A stretch of 64,000 nucleotides of DNA. It comes from an uncultured Lacinutrix sp. GTDB taxonomy: Bacteria > Bacteroidota > Bacteroidia > Flavobacteriales > Flavobacteriaceae. The notes below the pieces were generated by a model that did not search any database, was not told the origin of the DNA, and saw only the letters and a program-made list of their open reading frames with translations. The DNA is taken from assembly GCA_937129145.1 (NCBI GenBank), contig CAKZMU010000046.1, positions 1-64,000 on the forward strand, in the 5' to 3' direction. The position numbers and the translations under genes were made by a program. Of this stretch, positions 48,269 through 56,717 are shown one piece after another; positions within the stretch are counted from its first letter, which is position 1; every line of letters starts with the position of its first letter.

Positions 48269-48577
48269 TTAGTTTAAGTAGGTCCAATTCTTAGACAAAT
48301 CACTCCAATTAGGATTATCTTCTTCAATCAATTTAATTTTCCATTCTCGTTTCCACTTTTTTATATTCTTTTCGCGTTTTATGGCATCATTCACATATTG
48401 ACATGTTTCAAAATATATCAAACGGTTTAATCCGTATTTTTTAGTGAATCCTTCTACGAGTTTGTTTTTGTGCTCATACATTCTACGTTCTAAATCATTA
48501 GTGACACCAATGTACAAAGTGCCATTGTATTTATTGGTTAATATATACAGATAGTATTGATGAACATTTTTATGCAT
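48269..48577 (-). CDS. Single-domain GIY-YIG nuclease (UPF0213-like)
   Basis: A 102-residue GIY-YIG domain alone. It has YYLYILTNKYNGTLYIGVTNDLERRMYEHK (GIY as LYI, YIG as YIG, catalytic Arg in LERR), then FETCQYVNDAIKREKNIKKW with the conserved Glu and the KREK helix. It has no DNA-recognition extension. It lies opposite in direction to the helicase, between inverted palindromes, and within a region flanked by a direct repeat of the helicase end. It is a likely mobile-element or parasite-type nuclease rather than a housekeeping repair enzyme. Confidence 0.88.
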   Translation of the reverse strand: MHKNVHQYYLYILTNKYNGTLYIGVTNDLERRMYEHKNKLVEGFTKKYGLNRLIYFETCQYVNDAIKREKNIKKWKREWKIKLIEEDNPNWSDLSKNWTYLN

Positions 48578-48614
48578 TTAGTTTTTAACTAAAATTACTA
48601 TTTTTTCTTGAAGA

Positions 48615-48641
48615 GTGGATTCCTGCCTACGCAGGAATGAC
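48615..48641 (-). repeat. REP-like palindrome, right flank of GIY-YIG gene
   Basis: 27 bases, inverted copy of 48223-48249 (one mismatch). It ends one base before copy 2 of the helicase-end repeat. Confidence 0.9.
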
Positions 48642-48642
48642 A

Positions 48643-48697
48643 AAGAAGCCTAAAACTCGTGGTGATAAGAATTATAATAAGCGGAATAAGAAGAAGT
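48643..48697 (+). repeat. Direct repeat copy 2 (untranslated remnant helicase 3' end)
   Basis: It repeats the last 18 helicase codons in frame, followed by TGA at 48697-48699. No helicase reading frame enters it, so it is presumably untranslated. All five differences from copy 1 are synonymous. Confidence 0.9.
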
Positions 48698-48710
48698 GAT
48701 TTTTGAGTTA

Positions 48711-48852
48711 CGCTTATCGTGTTTGTGTATGGCTAGTTGCGTTGGCAAGAACTAAATTAACAAAAAGAAACTAACCAATAGGAAAATCCGCTAGGATTTT
48801 CCGAGTACGCACAGACTGAGCAATTGGTTATACACGTTGTTAGCACAAGTAT
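48711..48852. repeat. Structured cassette-end element, left of lipoprotein gene
   Basis: A non-coding segment with layered inverted repeats. An outer CGCTTATCG (48711-48719) is inverted at 49641-49649. A 16-bp stem at 48725-48740 with 48820-48835 has four G-T pairs and no mismatch. An inner perfect hairpin of 9 bp with loop GCTA is at 48781-48802. GTTAGCACAAGT (48839-48850) is inverted at 49591-49602. The next gene's stop codon follows 2 bases later. Confidence 0.7.
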
Positions 48853-49590
48853 TTACGAAATCCAAGTTTCTTTGATTTTATCAATAACCCATTTTCCTTT
48901 ACGATTCTTTTTTATAAAAATTCTAAATCCCTCTCCATTTAAAATTCCCATTACGTAACCAAAATTTAGAACTCCGTAAGATCTGGTCTTATCGAATAGA
49001 ATTCTGTTAAACCCAATTTTTGAAGCTATATATATATCATGTTTTTTTCTCCAGAATTTACGTCCTTCGGGAAAAGCTGAACGATACATAAATTTAATTT
49101 TTTTATTGCTAGCATTTAATTCTGTAAGGTCAATTCTAAAATCTTTATTTGATTCAGTTCCAATTGTGTCAACAACAATGTTGTTTTCTCTAAAATGTTT
49201 TTTAAGTTCTGTAGAATCAGCTCTACTAAATCCAATAACAGAATCTTGCACGATAAGATAAATTGAAGTCGTATCTAATTTAATAGAATCTCTCTTTTTT
49301 TTCCATTTGTTTTGGATCTTTATAAATTCATCAGATTTTTTCCAATCTATATAAGCTTGGTCATAGTCTGATTCAACATCATATCCTTTTTCTTTAAGAA
49401 TACTTGGAGATGGAGGAGGTGGAGGAAGTAGTCGAATATCAAAGTAGATTGAATCTAATATTTCAGGAAAAATTTCATAAAAAACAGCTTGTTCAAATTC
49501 AGACTTAGATAATAATTTTTCTTTATTACAACTCCATAAAATTAAAGTTAGAATAATTGCGATTATGATTGATCCAAGTTGTTTTTTCAT
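48853..49590 (-). CDS. Lipoprotein of unknown function in cassette-like setting
   Basis: A 245-residue putative lipoprotein: hydrophobic lead LGSIIIAIILTLILWSC with lipid Cys21, then CNKEKLLSK. It has a polyproline stretch RLLPPPPPSPSIL, a charged helix (DQAYIDWKKSDEFIKIQNKWKKKRDS), and a beta-rich C-terminal half that ends KKNRKGKWVIDKIKETWIS. No recognised domain. It is framed exactly by inverted repeats (12 bases each, 48839 and 49591) just outside stop and start, suggesting acquisition as a unit. Confidence 0.65.
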   Translation of the reverse strand: MKKQLGSIIIAIILTLILWSCNKEKLLSKSEFEQAVFYEIFPEILDSIYFDIRLLPPPPPSPSILKEKGYDVESDYDQAYIDWKKSDEFIKIQNKWKKKRDSIKLDTTSIYLIVQDSVIGFSRADSTELKKHFRENNIVVDTIGTESNKDFRIDLTELNASNKKIKFMYRSAFPEGRKFWRKKHDIYIASKIGFNRILFDKTRSYGVLNFGYVMGILNGEGFRIFIKKNRKGKWVIDKIKETWIS

Positions 49591-49649
49591 ATTTGTGCTA
49601 ACTTTAGTGATATGACGTCGTTTTAATGACTTATATCAGACGATAAGCG
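49591..49649. repeat. Cassette-end element, right of lipoprotein gene
   Basis: ATTTGTGCTAAC at 49591-49602, the inverse of GTTAGCACAAGT at 48839 with one mismatch. CGATAAGCG at 49641-49649 is the perfect inverse of the outer 48711-48719 repeat. It is immediately upstream of the lipoprotein start codon. Confidence 0.65.
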
Positions 49650-49716
49650 AAGTTATAATTTTAAAACCTGAAAGTCAACAATATAATCGCATTTAAGTTG
49701 CAAAGTTATCAACTAA

Positions 49717-49741
49717 AAAATCGAGCAAATAGCTCGATTTT
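49717..49741 (-). terminator. Terminator after the 145-residue membrane protein gene
   Basis: The hairpin AAATCGAGC with GCTCGATTT and a 5-base loop, followed on the minus strand by a T-run. It is 28 bases beyond the stop at 49769. Confidence 0.85.
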
Positions 49742-49768
49742 ACTTGTGAATTGTTGTCAAAAATTTCA

Positions 49769-50206
49769 TCAAAAGTAGTTGAAAAATAACTCAATAAAAC
49801 AACCAAGAGTAAAACTTGCCAAAGCAACTATAAATGAAATACGTTTTAACTTAAAGATATTTTTAAAGGCGAGCCATAGACAAAATAAGGCACAAATAGA
49901 AAGTACAATTGTTCCATATAAAGGCACTATACTTTCAAAAAGACCAATTTGGTCGAAAAAAGGGTCCAATAAAGCTGTAAAGCCAAAAAGAGCTAAAGCA
50001 AAATTTGTTTTTTTATGACCTACAAGCAAGTAATAGCTTGCGAAAAGTAATTCAATACTTATAGCTAAAGGACCAAATTGATTATAATATTCTCTTTTAA
50101 AATAGGCTTCAAAACCTTGCGGAAAGTCAATCTTTAATAAAAAAGCAATGCTTAATACAATGGCAATAATCAAAAGCACTAACGAAATGGTTTTTCTTTT
50201 TTTCAC
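49769..50206 (-). CDS. Small integral membrane protein
   Basis: A 145-residue protein with a basic N-terminus (MKKRKTIS) and four predicted TM segments (about 9-24, 44-60, 70-110 in two, 122-143). No charged residues suggest transport. It is 9 bases downstream of the beta-lactamase-like gene and probably cotranscribed. Function unknown; it could be an accessory subunit. Confidence 0.65.
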   Translation of the reverse strand: MKKRKTISLVLLIIAIVLSIAFLLKIDFPQGFEAYFKREYYNQFGPLAISIELLFASYYLLVGHKKTNFALALFGFTALLDPFFDQIGLFESIVPLYGTIVLSICALFCLWLAFKNIFKLKRISFIVALASFTLGCFIELFFNYF

Positions 50207-50215
50207 AATGTATGT

Positions 50216-51241
50216 TTAATTTTTACTTTTTCTCTTGAGTATTTTTACAATACGATTAATTACAATCTCCGATAAATTCCATTCATAACCACTAAAGTCG
50301 GTGGTATTCATAAATTGAACAACAACAGCATCAATATCTTCATGGTATTCTGCTAGACTTTGATAACCAGGAACCAAACCTCCATGATTATATTCGTAAG
50401 GATAGATTTCTTTTTCCCCTTCTTCAAATACGGAACCGTCATTTAAAGCTCTTAAGAATATAGCAACATCTTCAGCTGTGGCTAACATACCATTTTCATT
50501 GGTCTTAAAATCTTCTTCAACACCAACATAATAGCCACTCATAACGCCATCCAAATTTACTTCACTAAGCGAAAAGAAGGTGTTTTTTAGTTCGAGTGGC
50601 ATTAAGATTTTCTCCTTTATATACTCATGATGATTGTAGCCCAATACTTTATCTAGAATATTACGAAGTAACAAATAGTTGGTGTTTGAATACTCGTAGC
50701 CTTTATCAGGTTTAAAACTCGCAGGCAAATCGAGGGCAAATTCAAGGGCCTTTTTGCCATTTTCCTGTTCGTTTTCCCAATAAGCAGGATTATCAGTGAA
50801 ATTAGGAATACCACTACGATGCTGCACCATCATCTTCAAGGTAATTTTATTAGCATTTTCAATTCTTCCCTCAAGTTCTGGAAAATAGTCAACAACAGTT
50901 TCATCTAATGACAAACGACCCTCTTTGACTAATTTAGTGACAGCAACAGCAACATATAACTTGCTCATACTAGCAATCTTGAATAAGGATTTTGGGTCAG
51001 TAGGAATTTTATTTTCACGGTCATTCCAACCGCCAGTGTAAAATGCAGGTGGTTTGCCTGCTTCATCTACATAAACAATCATGCCCTCAAATCCATAACT
51101 AATGGCTTGATCAACTTGTTCTTGAACCGTATTTGGCAAAGGTAAAATCCAAGCTTTAACCAAAATCCATGGCACAAAGAACAATGAGCCTATACTAGCA
51201 GCAATGAACATTATCTTGAAGATTTGTTTACTTTTCTTCAT
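50216..51241 (-). CDS. Serine beta-lactamase-fold hydrolase (class C/PBP4*-like)
   Basis: A 341-residue protein with an N-terminal TM anchor (about 8-32). Catalytic motifs: FKIASMSKLYV (Ser91 and Lys94 of SxxK), YEYSNTNYLLL (Tyr and Asn of YxN) and a late HGGLVPGYQS (HGG in place of KTG). This resembles class C beta-lactamase-like esterases and D-aminopeptidases more than a true resistance enzyme. Substrate unknown; periplasmic face likely. It forms an operon with the 145-residue membrane protein. Confidence 0.85.
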   Translation of the reverse strand: MKKSKQIFKIMFIAASIGSLFFVPWILVKAWILPLPNTVQEQVDQAISYGFEGMIVYVDEAGKPPAFYTGGWNDRENKIPTDPKSLFKIASMSKLYVAVAVTKLVKEGRLSLDETVVDYFPELEGRIENANKITLKMMVQHRSGIPNFTDNPAYWENEQENGKKALEFALDLPASFKPDKGYEYSNTNYLLLRNILDKVLGYNHHEYIKEKILMPLELKNTFFSLSEVNLDGVMSGYYVGVEEDFKTNENGMLATAEDVAIFLRALNDGSVFEEGEKEIYPYEYNHGGLVPGYQSLAEYHEDIDAVVVQFMNTTDFSGYEWNLSEIVINRIVKILKRKSKN

Positions 51242-51475
51242 ACTAGTTTTAGTTGAAATTAACGATTCAAAGGTCTTATTATATTCTAAATTTTAGAAAT
51301 ATAAATTTCTGAGTTGTTATTTTTAAAGGATGAGTTGGTTAAATTAGCGATAGCCTATATTTTATTATGTTTCTCAACTCTAAAAGTTAGATCCAAATGC
51401 TATTTAATAAACTGGTGACTATTACAAATTTTAATTTATCAGTTAAAAATCCTTTGATTAATCTTTACAAATCTT

Positions 51476-51859
51476 TTAAACAAATTCGCCCAAATCCAAA
51501 CCATTAATAGCATTATGACTAGCATGAGCAACCACTACTCCCTTTTTAATTATAAGTAGTTGAGGAGATTCATGCAGCACTTGAAATTTATAACCAACCT
51601 CGTTAGAAACGTCTCTATAGCTCAGCAAATCTAAATAATATAAATTCATATTAGCATCCACATCATAAGCGCTAATAAAACGGTTCATCACCATTCGGCT
51701 AATTCCACAACGCGTAGAGTGTTTAAAAACAACCTGCGTTTTGGTTTTCGATTTTGCTTCAATGTCCTCTAGTTGTTCAACAGAGTTCAAAGCAATCCAA
51801 GGTAACTGCTTTTCTTCTTTAGGTTCTGAAGGCTTAAATATGTTTTTAAATAGTCCCAT
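51476..51859 (-). CDS. ytxJ: Bacillithiol system protein YtxJ
   Basis: A 127-residue thioredoxin-like monothiol protein. Motif VVFKHSTRCGISRMVMNRF (Cys51) is the redox site with CGIS replacing CxxC; ESPQLLIIKKGVVVAHASH is the cis-proline region. The YtxJ family (DUF2847) is tied to bacillithiol redox chemistry (bacilliredoxin-like). It implies this organism makes bacillithiol, as many Bacteroidota do; the synthesis genes are not in the window. Monocistronic, divergent from clpB. Confidence 0.88.
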   Translation of the reverse strand: MGLFKNIFKPSEPKEEKQLPWIALNSVEQLEDIEAKSKTKTQVVFKHSTRCGISRMVMNRFISAYDVDANMNLYYLDLLSYRDVSNEVGYKFQVLHESPQLLIIKKGVVVAHASHNAINGLDLGEFV

Positions 51860-51929
51860 AATATCTCAGTCGTTCTAATTATCTAGCCTTACAAACTGAC
51901 GAAAAGTCGCTTTATTACTAGTGTTTACA

Positions 51930-51940
51930 GACAAAATGTC
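51930..51940. promoter_or_regulatory. GACA-N3-TGTC inverted repeat upstream of clpB
   Basis: GACA AAA TGTC lies 61 bases before the clpB start. The spaced half-sites match those upstream of dnaK (28308-28318). A looser GAC-N5-GTC is nearby at 51898-51908. Candidate shared heat-shock operator. Confidence 0.45.
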
Positions 51941-52001
51941 GTGCAATTCGCATTGGTAAGATTATTGAACAAAGCTAACCAGAAAAGAAAAATATAACAC
52001 A

Positions 52002-54605
52002 ATGAACTTAAATAATTTTACAATAAAATCACAAGAAGCCATACAACAATCGCAACAAATTGCACAAGAGTATGGCCATCAACACATAGAAAATGAGCAT
52101 ATTTTTAAAGCTATTTTTGACGTTGATGAAAACGTACTACCATTCATTTTAAAAAAATTGAATGTGAATGCACCATTGCTTCAACAAGCATTGGATAAGC
52201 AATTAGAGAGTTTCGCAAAAGTATCTGGAACAGATATGATGCTGTCTCGCGATGCTGGAACAACATTAAACGAAGCATCTATCGTAGCCAAAAAAATGAA
52301 AGATGATTTTGTATCTATCGAGCATCTTATTCTGGCAGTATTCAAATCCAAGAGCAAAATAGCACAAATGCTAAAAGACCAAGACGTTACCGAAAAGGCA
52401 CTAAGTGCTAGTATAGAAGAGCTACGAAAAGGCGATAGAGTGACCTCACAAAGTCAAGAGGATACCTATAACTCGTTAAGCAAATACGCCAAAAACCTCA
52501 ATCAATTAGCTAAAGATGGTAAGCTAGACCCTGTTATTGGTCGTGATGAAGAAATACGTCGTATTTTGCAAATTTTATCACGTCGTACTAAAAACAACCC
52601 TATTCTAGTTGGTGAACCTGGTACTGGTAAAACAGCCATTGCCGAAGGATTGGCGCATAGAATTATTGACGGTGACATCCCTGAAAACCTTGTAAATAAG
52701 CAAATCTACGCACTTGATATGGGAGCGCTAATTGCAGGTGCAAAATATAAAGGTGAGTTTGAAGAGCGTCTAAAAGCTGTGATTAAAGAAGTTACAACTA
52801 GTGATGGTGATATCGTACTATTTATTGACGAAATTCACACGCTCGTTGGTGCAGGTGGCGGACAAGGCGCTATGGATGCTGCCAACATTTTAAAACCAGC
52901 ATTGGCAAGAGGAGAATTGCGTGCCATTGGTGCCACAACATTGGATGAATATCAAAAATATTTTGAGAAAGACAAAGCACTAGAAAGACGTTTCCAAAAA
53001 GTAATGGTTGATGAACCTGATACCGAAAGTGCTATTTCAATTTTACGTGGTATTAAAGAAAAATACGAAACACATCATAAAGTACGCATAAAAGATGACG
53101 CCATTATTGGTGCTGCAGAATTATCTACAAGATATATTACCAATCGGTTTTTACCAGATAAAGCCATTGATTTAATGGATGAGGCTGCTTCAAAATTGCG
53201 TATGGAAATCAATTCGAAGCCTGAAGAATTGGATGTTTTAGATAGAAAAATCATGCAACTGGAAATTGAGATTGAAGCCATTAAAAGAGAAAAAGATGAA
53301 GCGAAATTAAAATCGCTACGTTCAGATTTAGCAAACCTTAAAGAAGAAAGAAACGACCTAAATGCTAAATGGAAAAGTGAGAAGGAAGTCGTTGACAATA
53401 TTCAAAGCACCAAACAGGATATTGAAAATTACAAACTTGAGGCTGAGCGTGCCGAAAGAGATGGTAATTATGGTAAGGTAGCCGAATTACGCTACGGAAA
53501 AATTAAAGAAGCTCAAGAACAGCTTGAAGTGTTTCAAAAGAAATTACAAGAACAAGCCGATAATTCTTTAATAAAAGAAGAGGTTACTTATGAAGACATT
53601 GCTGAAGTTGTGGCAAAATGGACAGGTATTCCTGTAACCAAAATGCTGCAATCAGACCGTGAAAAACTATTAAAACTTGAAAACGAACTTCATAAACGCG
53701 TGGTTGGTCAAGAAGAGGCTATTGCTGCCGTAAGTGATGCCGTAAGACGTAGTCGTGCAGGTTTACAAAACCCACAAAAACCTATCGGAACATTTCTATT
53801 CTTAGGAACCACAGGTGTTGGTAAAACCGAATTAGCTAAAGCATTGGCTGAGTATTTATTTGACGACGAAAATGCCATGACCAGAATAGATATGAGCGAA
53901 TACCAAGAGCGTCATGCAGTAAGCAGATTGGTTGGTGCACCTCCAGGATATGTTGGTTATGATGAGGGTGGTCAATTGACTGAAGCAGTGCGTAGAAAAC
54001 CTTATTCAGTAGTGTTATTGGATGAAATTGAAAAGGCGCATCCTGATACATTCAATATTTTATTGCAAGTTTTGGATGAAGGTCGCCTAACAGATAATAA
54101 AGGTCGTATTGCAGATTTTAAAAACACCATTATCATCATGACCTCAAATATGGGAAGTCATATTATTCACGACAGATTTGAAGCTACAAAAGATATAGAT
54201 TCAGCTATTGAAGCTGCAAAAGTAGATGTGTTGGCTTTATTAAAACAAAGTGTAAGACCAGAGTTTTTAAACAGAATTGATGATACCATCATGTTTACAC
54301 CTTTATCTAAAGAAAATATCGTAGATATTGTTGGGCTTCAGTTGAAATCTGTAACAAAAATGGTCGCACAACAAGGCATCACATTTGATGCCACACAGGA
54401 AGCTGTTCAATATTTGGCAAATAAAGGATATAATCCTGAATATGGTGCAAGACCTGTAAAACGTGTTATTCAAAAAGAAGTATTAAACGCGTTAAGTAAA
54501 GAAATATTAGCTGGAACTGTAACTACAGATAGCATAATATTACTAGATGCATTTGACGATAAACTGGTGTTTAGAAATCAAAACGATTTAGTTGAAGAAA
54601 TGTAA
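52002..54605 (+). CDS. clpB: Disaggregase ClpB
   Basis: An 867-residue Hsp100. It has an N-domain with double Clp repeats (about 1-145), NBD1 with [19 protein letters not shown] Walker A, a middle coiled-coil domain (about 400-530), and NBD2 with [36 protein letters not shown] is present, as is a C-terminal [14 protein letters not shown]. Works with DnaK on aggregated proteins. Monocistronic and followed by a terminator. Confidence 0.97.
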   Translation: MNLNNFTIKSQEAIQQSQQIAQEYGHQHIENEHIFKAIFDVDENVLPFILKKLNVNAPLLQQALDKQLESFAKVSGTDMMLSRDAGTTLNEASIVAKKMKDDFVSIEHLILAVFKSKSKIAQMLKDQDVTEKALSASIEELRKGDRVTSQSQEDTYNSLSKYAKNLNQLAKDGKLDPVIGRDEEIRRILQILSRRTKNNPILVGEPGTGKTAIAEGLAHRIIDGDIPENLVNKQIYALDMGALIAGAKYKGEFEERLKAVIKEVTTSDGDIVLFIDEIHTLVGAGGGQGAMDAANILKPALARGELRAIGATTLDEYQKYFEKDKALERRFQKVMVDEPDTESAISILRGIKEKYETHHKVRIKDDAIIGAAELSTRYITNRFLPDKAIDLMDEAASKLRMEINSKPEELDVLDRKIMQLEIEIEAIKREKDEAKLKSLRSDLANLKEERNDLNAKWKSEKEVVDNIQSTKQDIENYKLEAERAERDGNYGKVAELRYGKIKEAQEQLEVFQKKLQEQADNSLIKEEVTYEDIAEVVAKWTGIPVTKMLQSDREKLLKLENELHKRVVGQEEAIAAVSDAVRRSRAGLQNPQKPIGTFLFLGTTGVGKTELAKALAEYLFDDENAMTRIDMSEYQERHAVSRLVGAPPGYVGYDEGGQLTEAVRRKPYSVVLLDEIEKAHPDTFNILLQVLDEGRLTDNKGRIADFKNTIIIMTSNMGSHIIHDRFEATKDIDSAIEAAKVDVLALLKQSVRPEFLNRIDDTIMFTPLSKENIVDIVGLQLKSVTKMVAQQGITFDATQEAVQYLANKGYNPEYGARPVKRVIQKEVLNALSKEILAGTVTTDSIILLDAFDDKLVFRNQNDLVEEM

Positions 54606-54628
54606 ATTCCGTTTTACGAATTTTCATA

Positions 54629-54687
54629 ATTGGTTGGTTAGTTGAAAAAGCAACATGATTCATTAAAATGATGATTGTTGCTTTTTT
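54629..54687 (+). terminator. Terminator after clpB, with shared leader
   Basis: The hairpin AAAAAGCAACA with TGTTGCTTTTTT is preceded by TTGGTTGGTTAGTTG. An almost identical unit (leader plus hairpin) is at 55542-55600, after the deoC-like gene. Confidence 0.85.
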
Positions 54688-54800
54688 AAACAGAATTTTC
54701 AATTAAGAATCATAAATAAAACTTAAATATCCTTCTATTGAAATCTATCTATTAAAATACACCGTATATAAAATATAGGTAAACACTAAAACAAAGTTCA

Positions 54801-55466
54801 ATGCAGTTCCAAGCTTATTTCAATCACTCATTACTAAAACCTTCAGTAACAAAAAGAGATTTAAAACAATTGTGTGATGATGCCATACAGTATAAGTTTT
54901 ATTCGGTATGTGTGAATAGCTATAATGTGCGTGCTGCAAAAAGTTTTCTGTTGAAAAATGACGTGAAGATTTCGGCTACTGTTGGATTTCCATTTGGTAC
55001 TGCATCAACAACTGCTAAAGTTACTGAAGCAAGAAAAGCCATAGAGGATGGTGCCAATGAAATAGAAATGGTCTTAAACATAGGCATGCTTAAAAGCACA
55101 AACTATGTAGGGGTTTATAGAGATATTCGTGATGTGAAATTGGCCATTAAAAACATTCCGTTAAAAGTAATTATTGAGATTAGTGAATTGTCTAAAAATG
55201 AAATATTAAGAGTGTGCCAAATATGTAATGATGCAAATGTTGACTACATAAAGACCTCAACAGGGTTTTCAAAAAGTGGCGCAACACTAATAGCTGTAAA
55301 AATAATTAAGAAAACGGTAAGAAATCAAATAAAAATTGAAGCCTCTCATGGCATTAATGACCTTGATACAGCCTTGAGGTTTATAGATGTTGGAGCCGAT
55401 AGAATTGGCACATCATACGCAGATAGAATTACTGAAGAAATAATGAACCAACAAATTGTAGCATAA
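54801..55466 (+). CDS. DeoC-like aldolase paralogue with altered active site
   Basis: A 221-residue TIM-barrel protein of the DeoC family. It aligns along its whole length with the deoC at 56718. The Schiff-base lysine is kept (Lys151, YIKTSTGF). The acidic relay Asp of EIDMV is Glu89 (EIEMV), and the second catalytic lysine of IKASGG is Glu180 (IEASHG). Deoxyribose-phosphate aldolase activity is therefore doubtful. It may act on another substrate or regulate its neighbour. It lies alone between clpB and a TraB/GumN gene. Confidence 0.8.
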   Translation: MQFQAYFNHSLLKPSVTKRDLKQLCDDAIQYKFYSVCVNSYNVRAAKSFLLKNDVKISATVGFPFGTASTTAKVTEARKAIEDGANEIEMVLNIGMLKSTNYVGVYRDIRDVKLAIKNIPLKVIIEISELSKNEILRVCQICNDANVDYIKTSTGFSKSGATLIAVKIIKKTVRNQIKIEASHGINDLDTALRFIDVGADRIGTSYADRITEEIMNQQIVA

Positions 55467-55541
55467 AATTCCACTAACTATGTTAACATCGAGTTAATCT
55501 AGTTAAACCGTGTAACAATTTGTTTTTTAAACAGTCTTATA

Positions 55542-55600
55542 TTTGGTTGGTTAGTTGAAAAGCAACATGATTCGGAAAATCGATGATTGTTGCTTTTTTT
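55542..55600 (+). terminator. Terminator after the deoC-like gene, second copy
   Basis: TTTGGTTGGTTAGTTG leader, then AGCAACA...TGTTGCT hairpin and T-run. Near-identical in design and in leader to 54629-54687. Confidence 0.85.
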
Positions 55601-55656
55601 TGTAACAAATTACCAAAACCAGCTACTTACATAAAACACAGTTAAAAACTAATTTT

Positions 55657-56517
55657 ATGAAACACATTTTATCTCTTTTAACATGCGCTGTTTTATCGAT
55701 TACAATGGTAAACGCTCAACAGTTGGGAAATTCTACGCTTTGGAAAATATCGGGAAATGGTCTAGAGAAACCTTCCTATTTATTTGGAACCATCCATATT
55801 ACTTGCGATGCTTCACTTGATGACGACATTAAAAAAGCCTTAGACGAAACCACGCAATTGGTTTTAGAACTTGATATGGATGACCCATCAATGCAAGCCA
55901 ATTTAATGAAGGATGTGTACATGAAAGATGGAAAAACATTAAAAGATTTTGTTTCTGAAGAAGATTTTTCTGCAATTGATTCATTGTTTATAAATCAAGC
56001 AGGAATGTCTGTAAAAATGATTCAAAATATGAAACCTTTCTTTTTAACATCGATGCTATATCCTAAGATGATTGATTGCCCAATGCAATCGTTTGAATTA
56101 GAGTTAATGAAGGTAAGCAAAGAACAAAACGAAGAGGTATACGGTCTAGAAACGGTGGAAGAGCAAATGAAGGTATTTGACGATATTCCTTATGAAGACC
56201 AAGTAGCAGATTTAATAAGAATGGCAAAAGATAATTTAGAATATGATAAAGAAACCTTTGCCGATTTATTAGAGGTTTATAAATCTGAAGATATTAATGC
56301 AATGCTAGATATGATGGATGATGAAAACAATAAAACAACAGCCAAACATCAAGATGTCCTATTAAAAAACAGGAATATTAATTGGATTCCAAAAATAGAA
56401 GAATTTGCCAAACAAGAATCTACATTTTTTGGTGTTGGTGCTGGACATTTAGCTGGCAACAACGGAGTAATTAAGCTCTTAAGAAAAGCTGGCTTTACTG
56501 TTGAGGCCATATTGTAG
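55657..56517 (+). CDS. TraB/GumN family exported protein (Tiki fold)
   Basis: A 286-residue protein with a signal peptide (to about VNAQ). It has LFGTIHITCD (GxxH ligand motif), LVLELDMDD (paired Glu), the helical middle and the closing VGAGHLAGNNGVIKLLRKAG with the second His. This is the TraB/PrgY/GumN family; Tiki-type proteins are metalloproteases in animals, but bacterial activity is unknown. Third Tiki-fold protein in the window. Followed by a strong terminator. Confidence 0.85.
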   Translation: MKHILSLLTCAVLSITMVNAQQLGNSTLWKISGNGLEKPSYLFGTIHITCDASLDDDIKKALDETTQLVLELDMDDPSMQANLMKDVYMKDGKTLKDFVSEEDFSAIDSLFINQAGMSVKMIQNMKPFFLTSMLYPKMIDCPMQSFELELMKVSKEQNEEVYGLETVEEQMKVFDDIPYEDQVADLIRMAKDNLEYDKETFADLLEVYKSEDINAMLDMMDDENNKTTAKHQDVLLKNRNINWIPKIEEFAKQESTFFGVGAGHLAGNNGVIKLLRKAGFTVEAIL

Positions 56518-56536
56518 TAAGCTATAACATATTATC

Positions 56537-56562
56537 AAAAGCCGCTTTTTGCGGCTTTTTTT
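56537..56562 (+). terminator. Terminator after TraB/GumN gene
   Basis: The hairpin AAAAGCCGC with GCGGCTTTTT and a short T loop, with a T-run; 19 bases after the stop. Confidence 0.9.
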
Positions 56563-56717
56563 GTGGATTATATGGTTTCAAAACTTAGCTTCCGTTCTAA
56601 TATTTGTAAAAAATGGCACTCTAAAAGTCAAAACCTGACTAAAATCATTGTTCGGAATTTATTATTATTCGCATATTGTAGCTATAAAAAAGCTAACTTT
56701 AACTTTTATCCAATTAC

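Noticed and set aside
48637-48699. A 20-codon ATG-TGA frame ending with the repeated helicase tail
   Set aside because: Its ATG lies within the palindrome and the frame repeats the helicase end. It is better explained as a remnant than as a small gene.
51242-51475. Possible small gene between the beta-lactamase-like gene and ytxJ
   Set aside because: No open frame with a plausible start and no clear hairpin was seen in the 234 bases.
56676-56701. TAACTTTA before deoC (also before 8042 and 58364) as a Bacteroidota -7 box
   Set aside because: It resembles TAnnTTTG, but no TTG lies at the expected 17-23 base spacing in any of the three cases.
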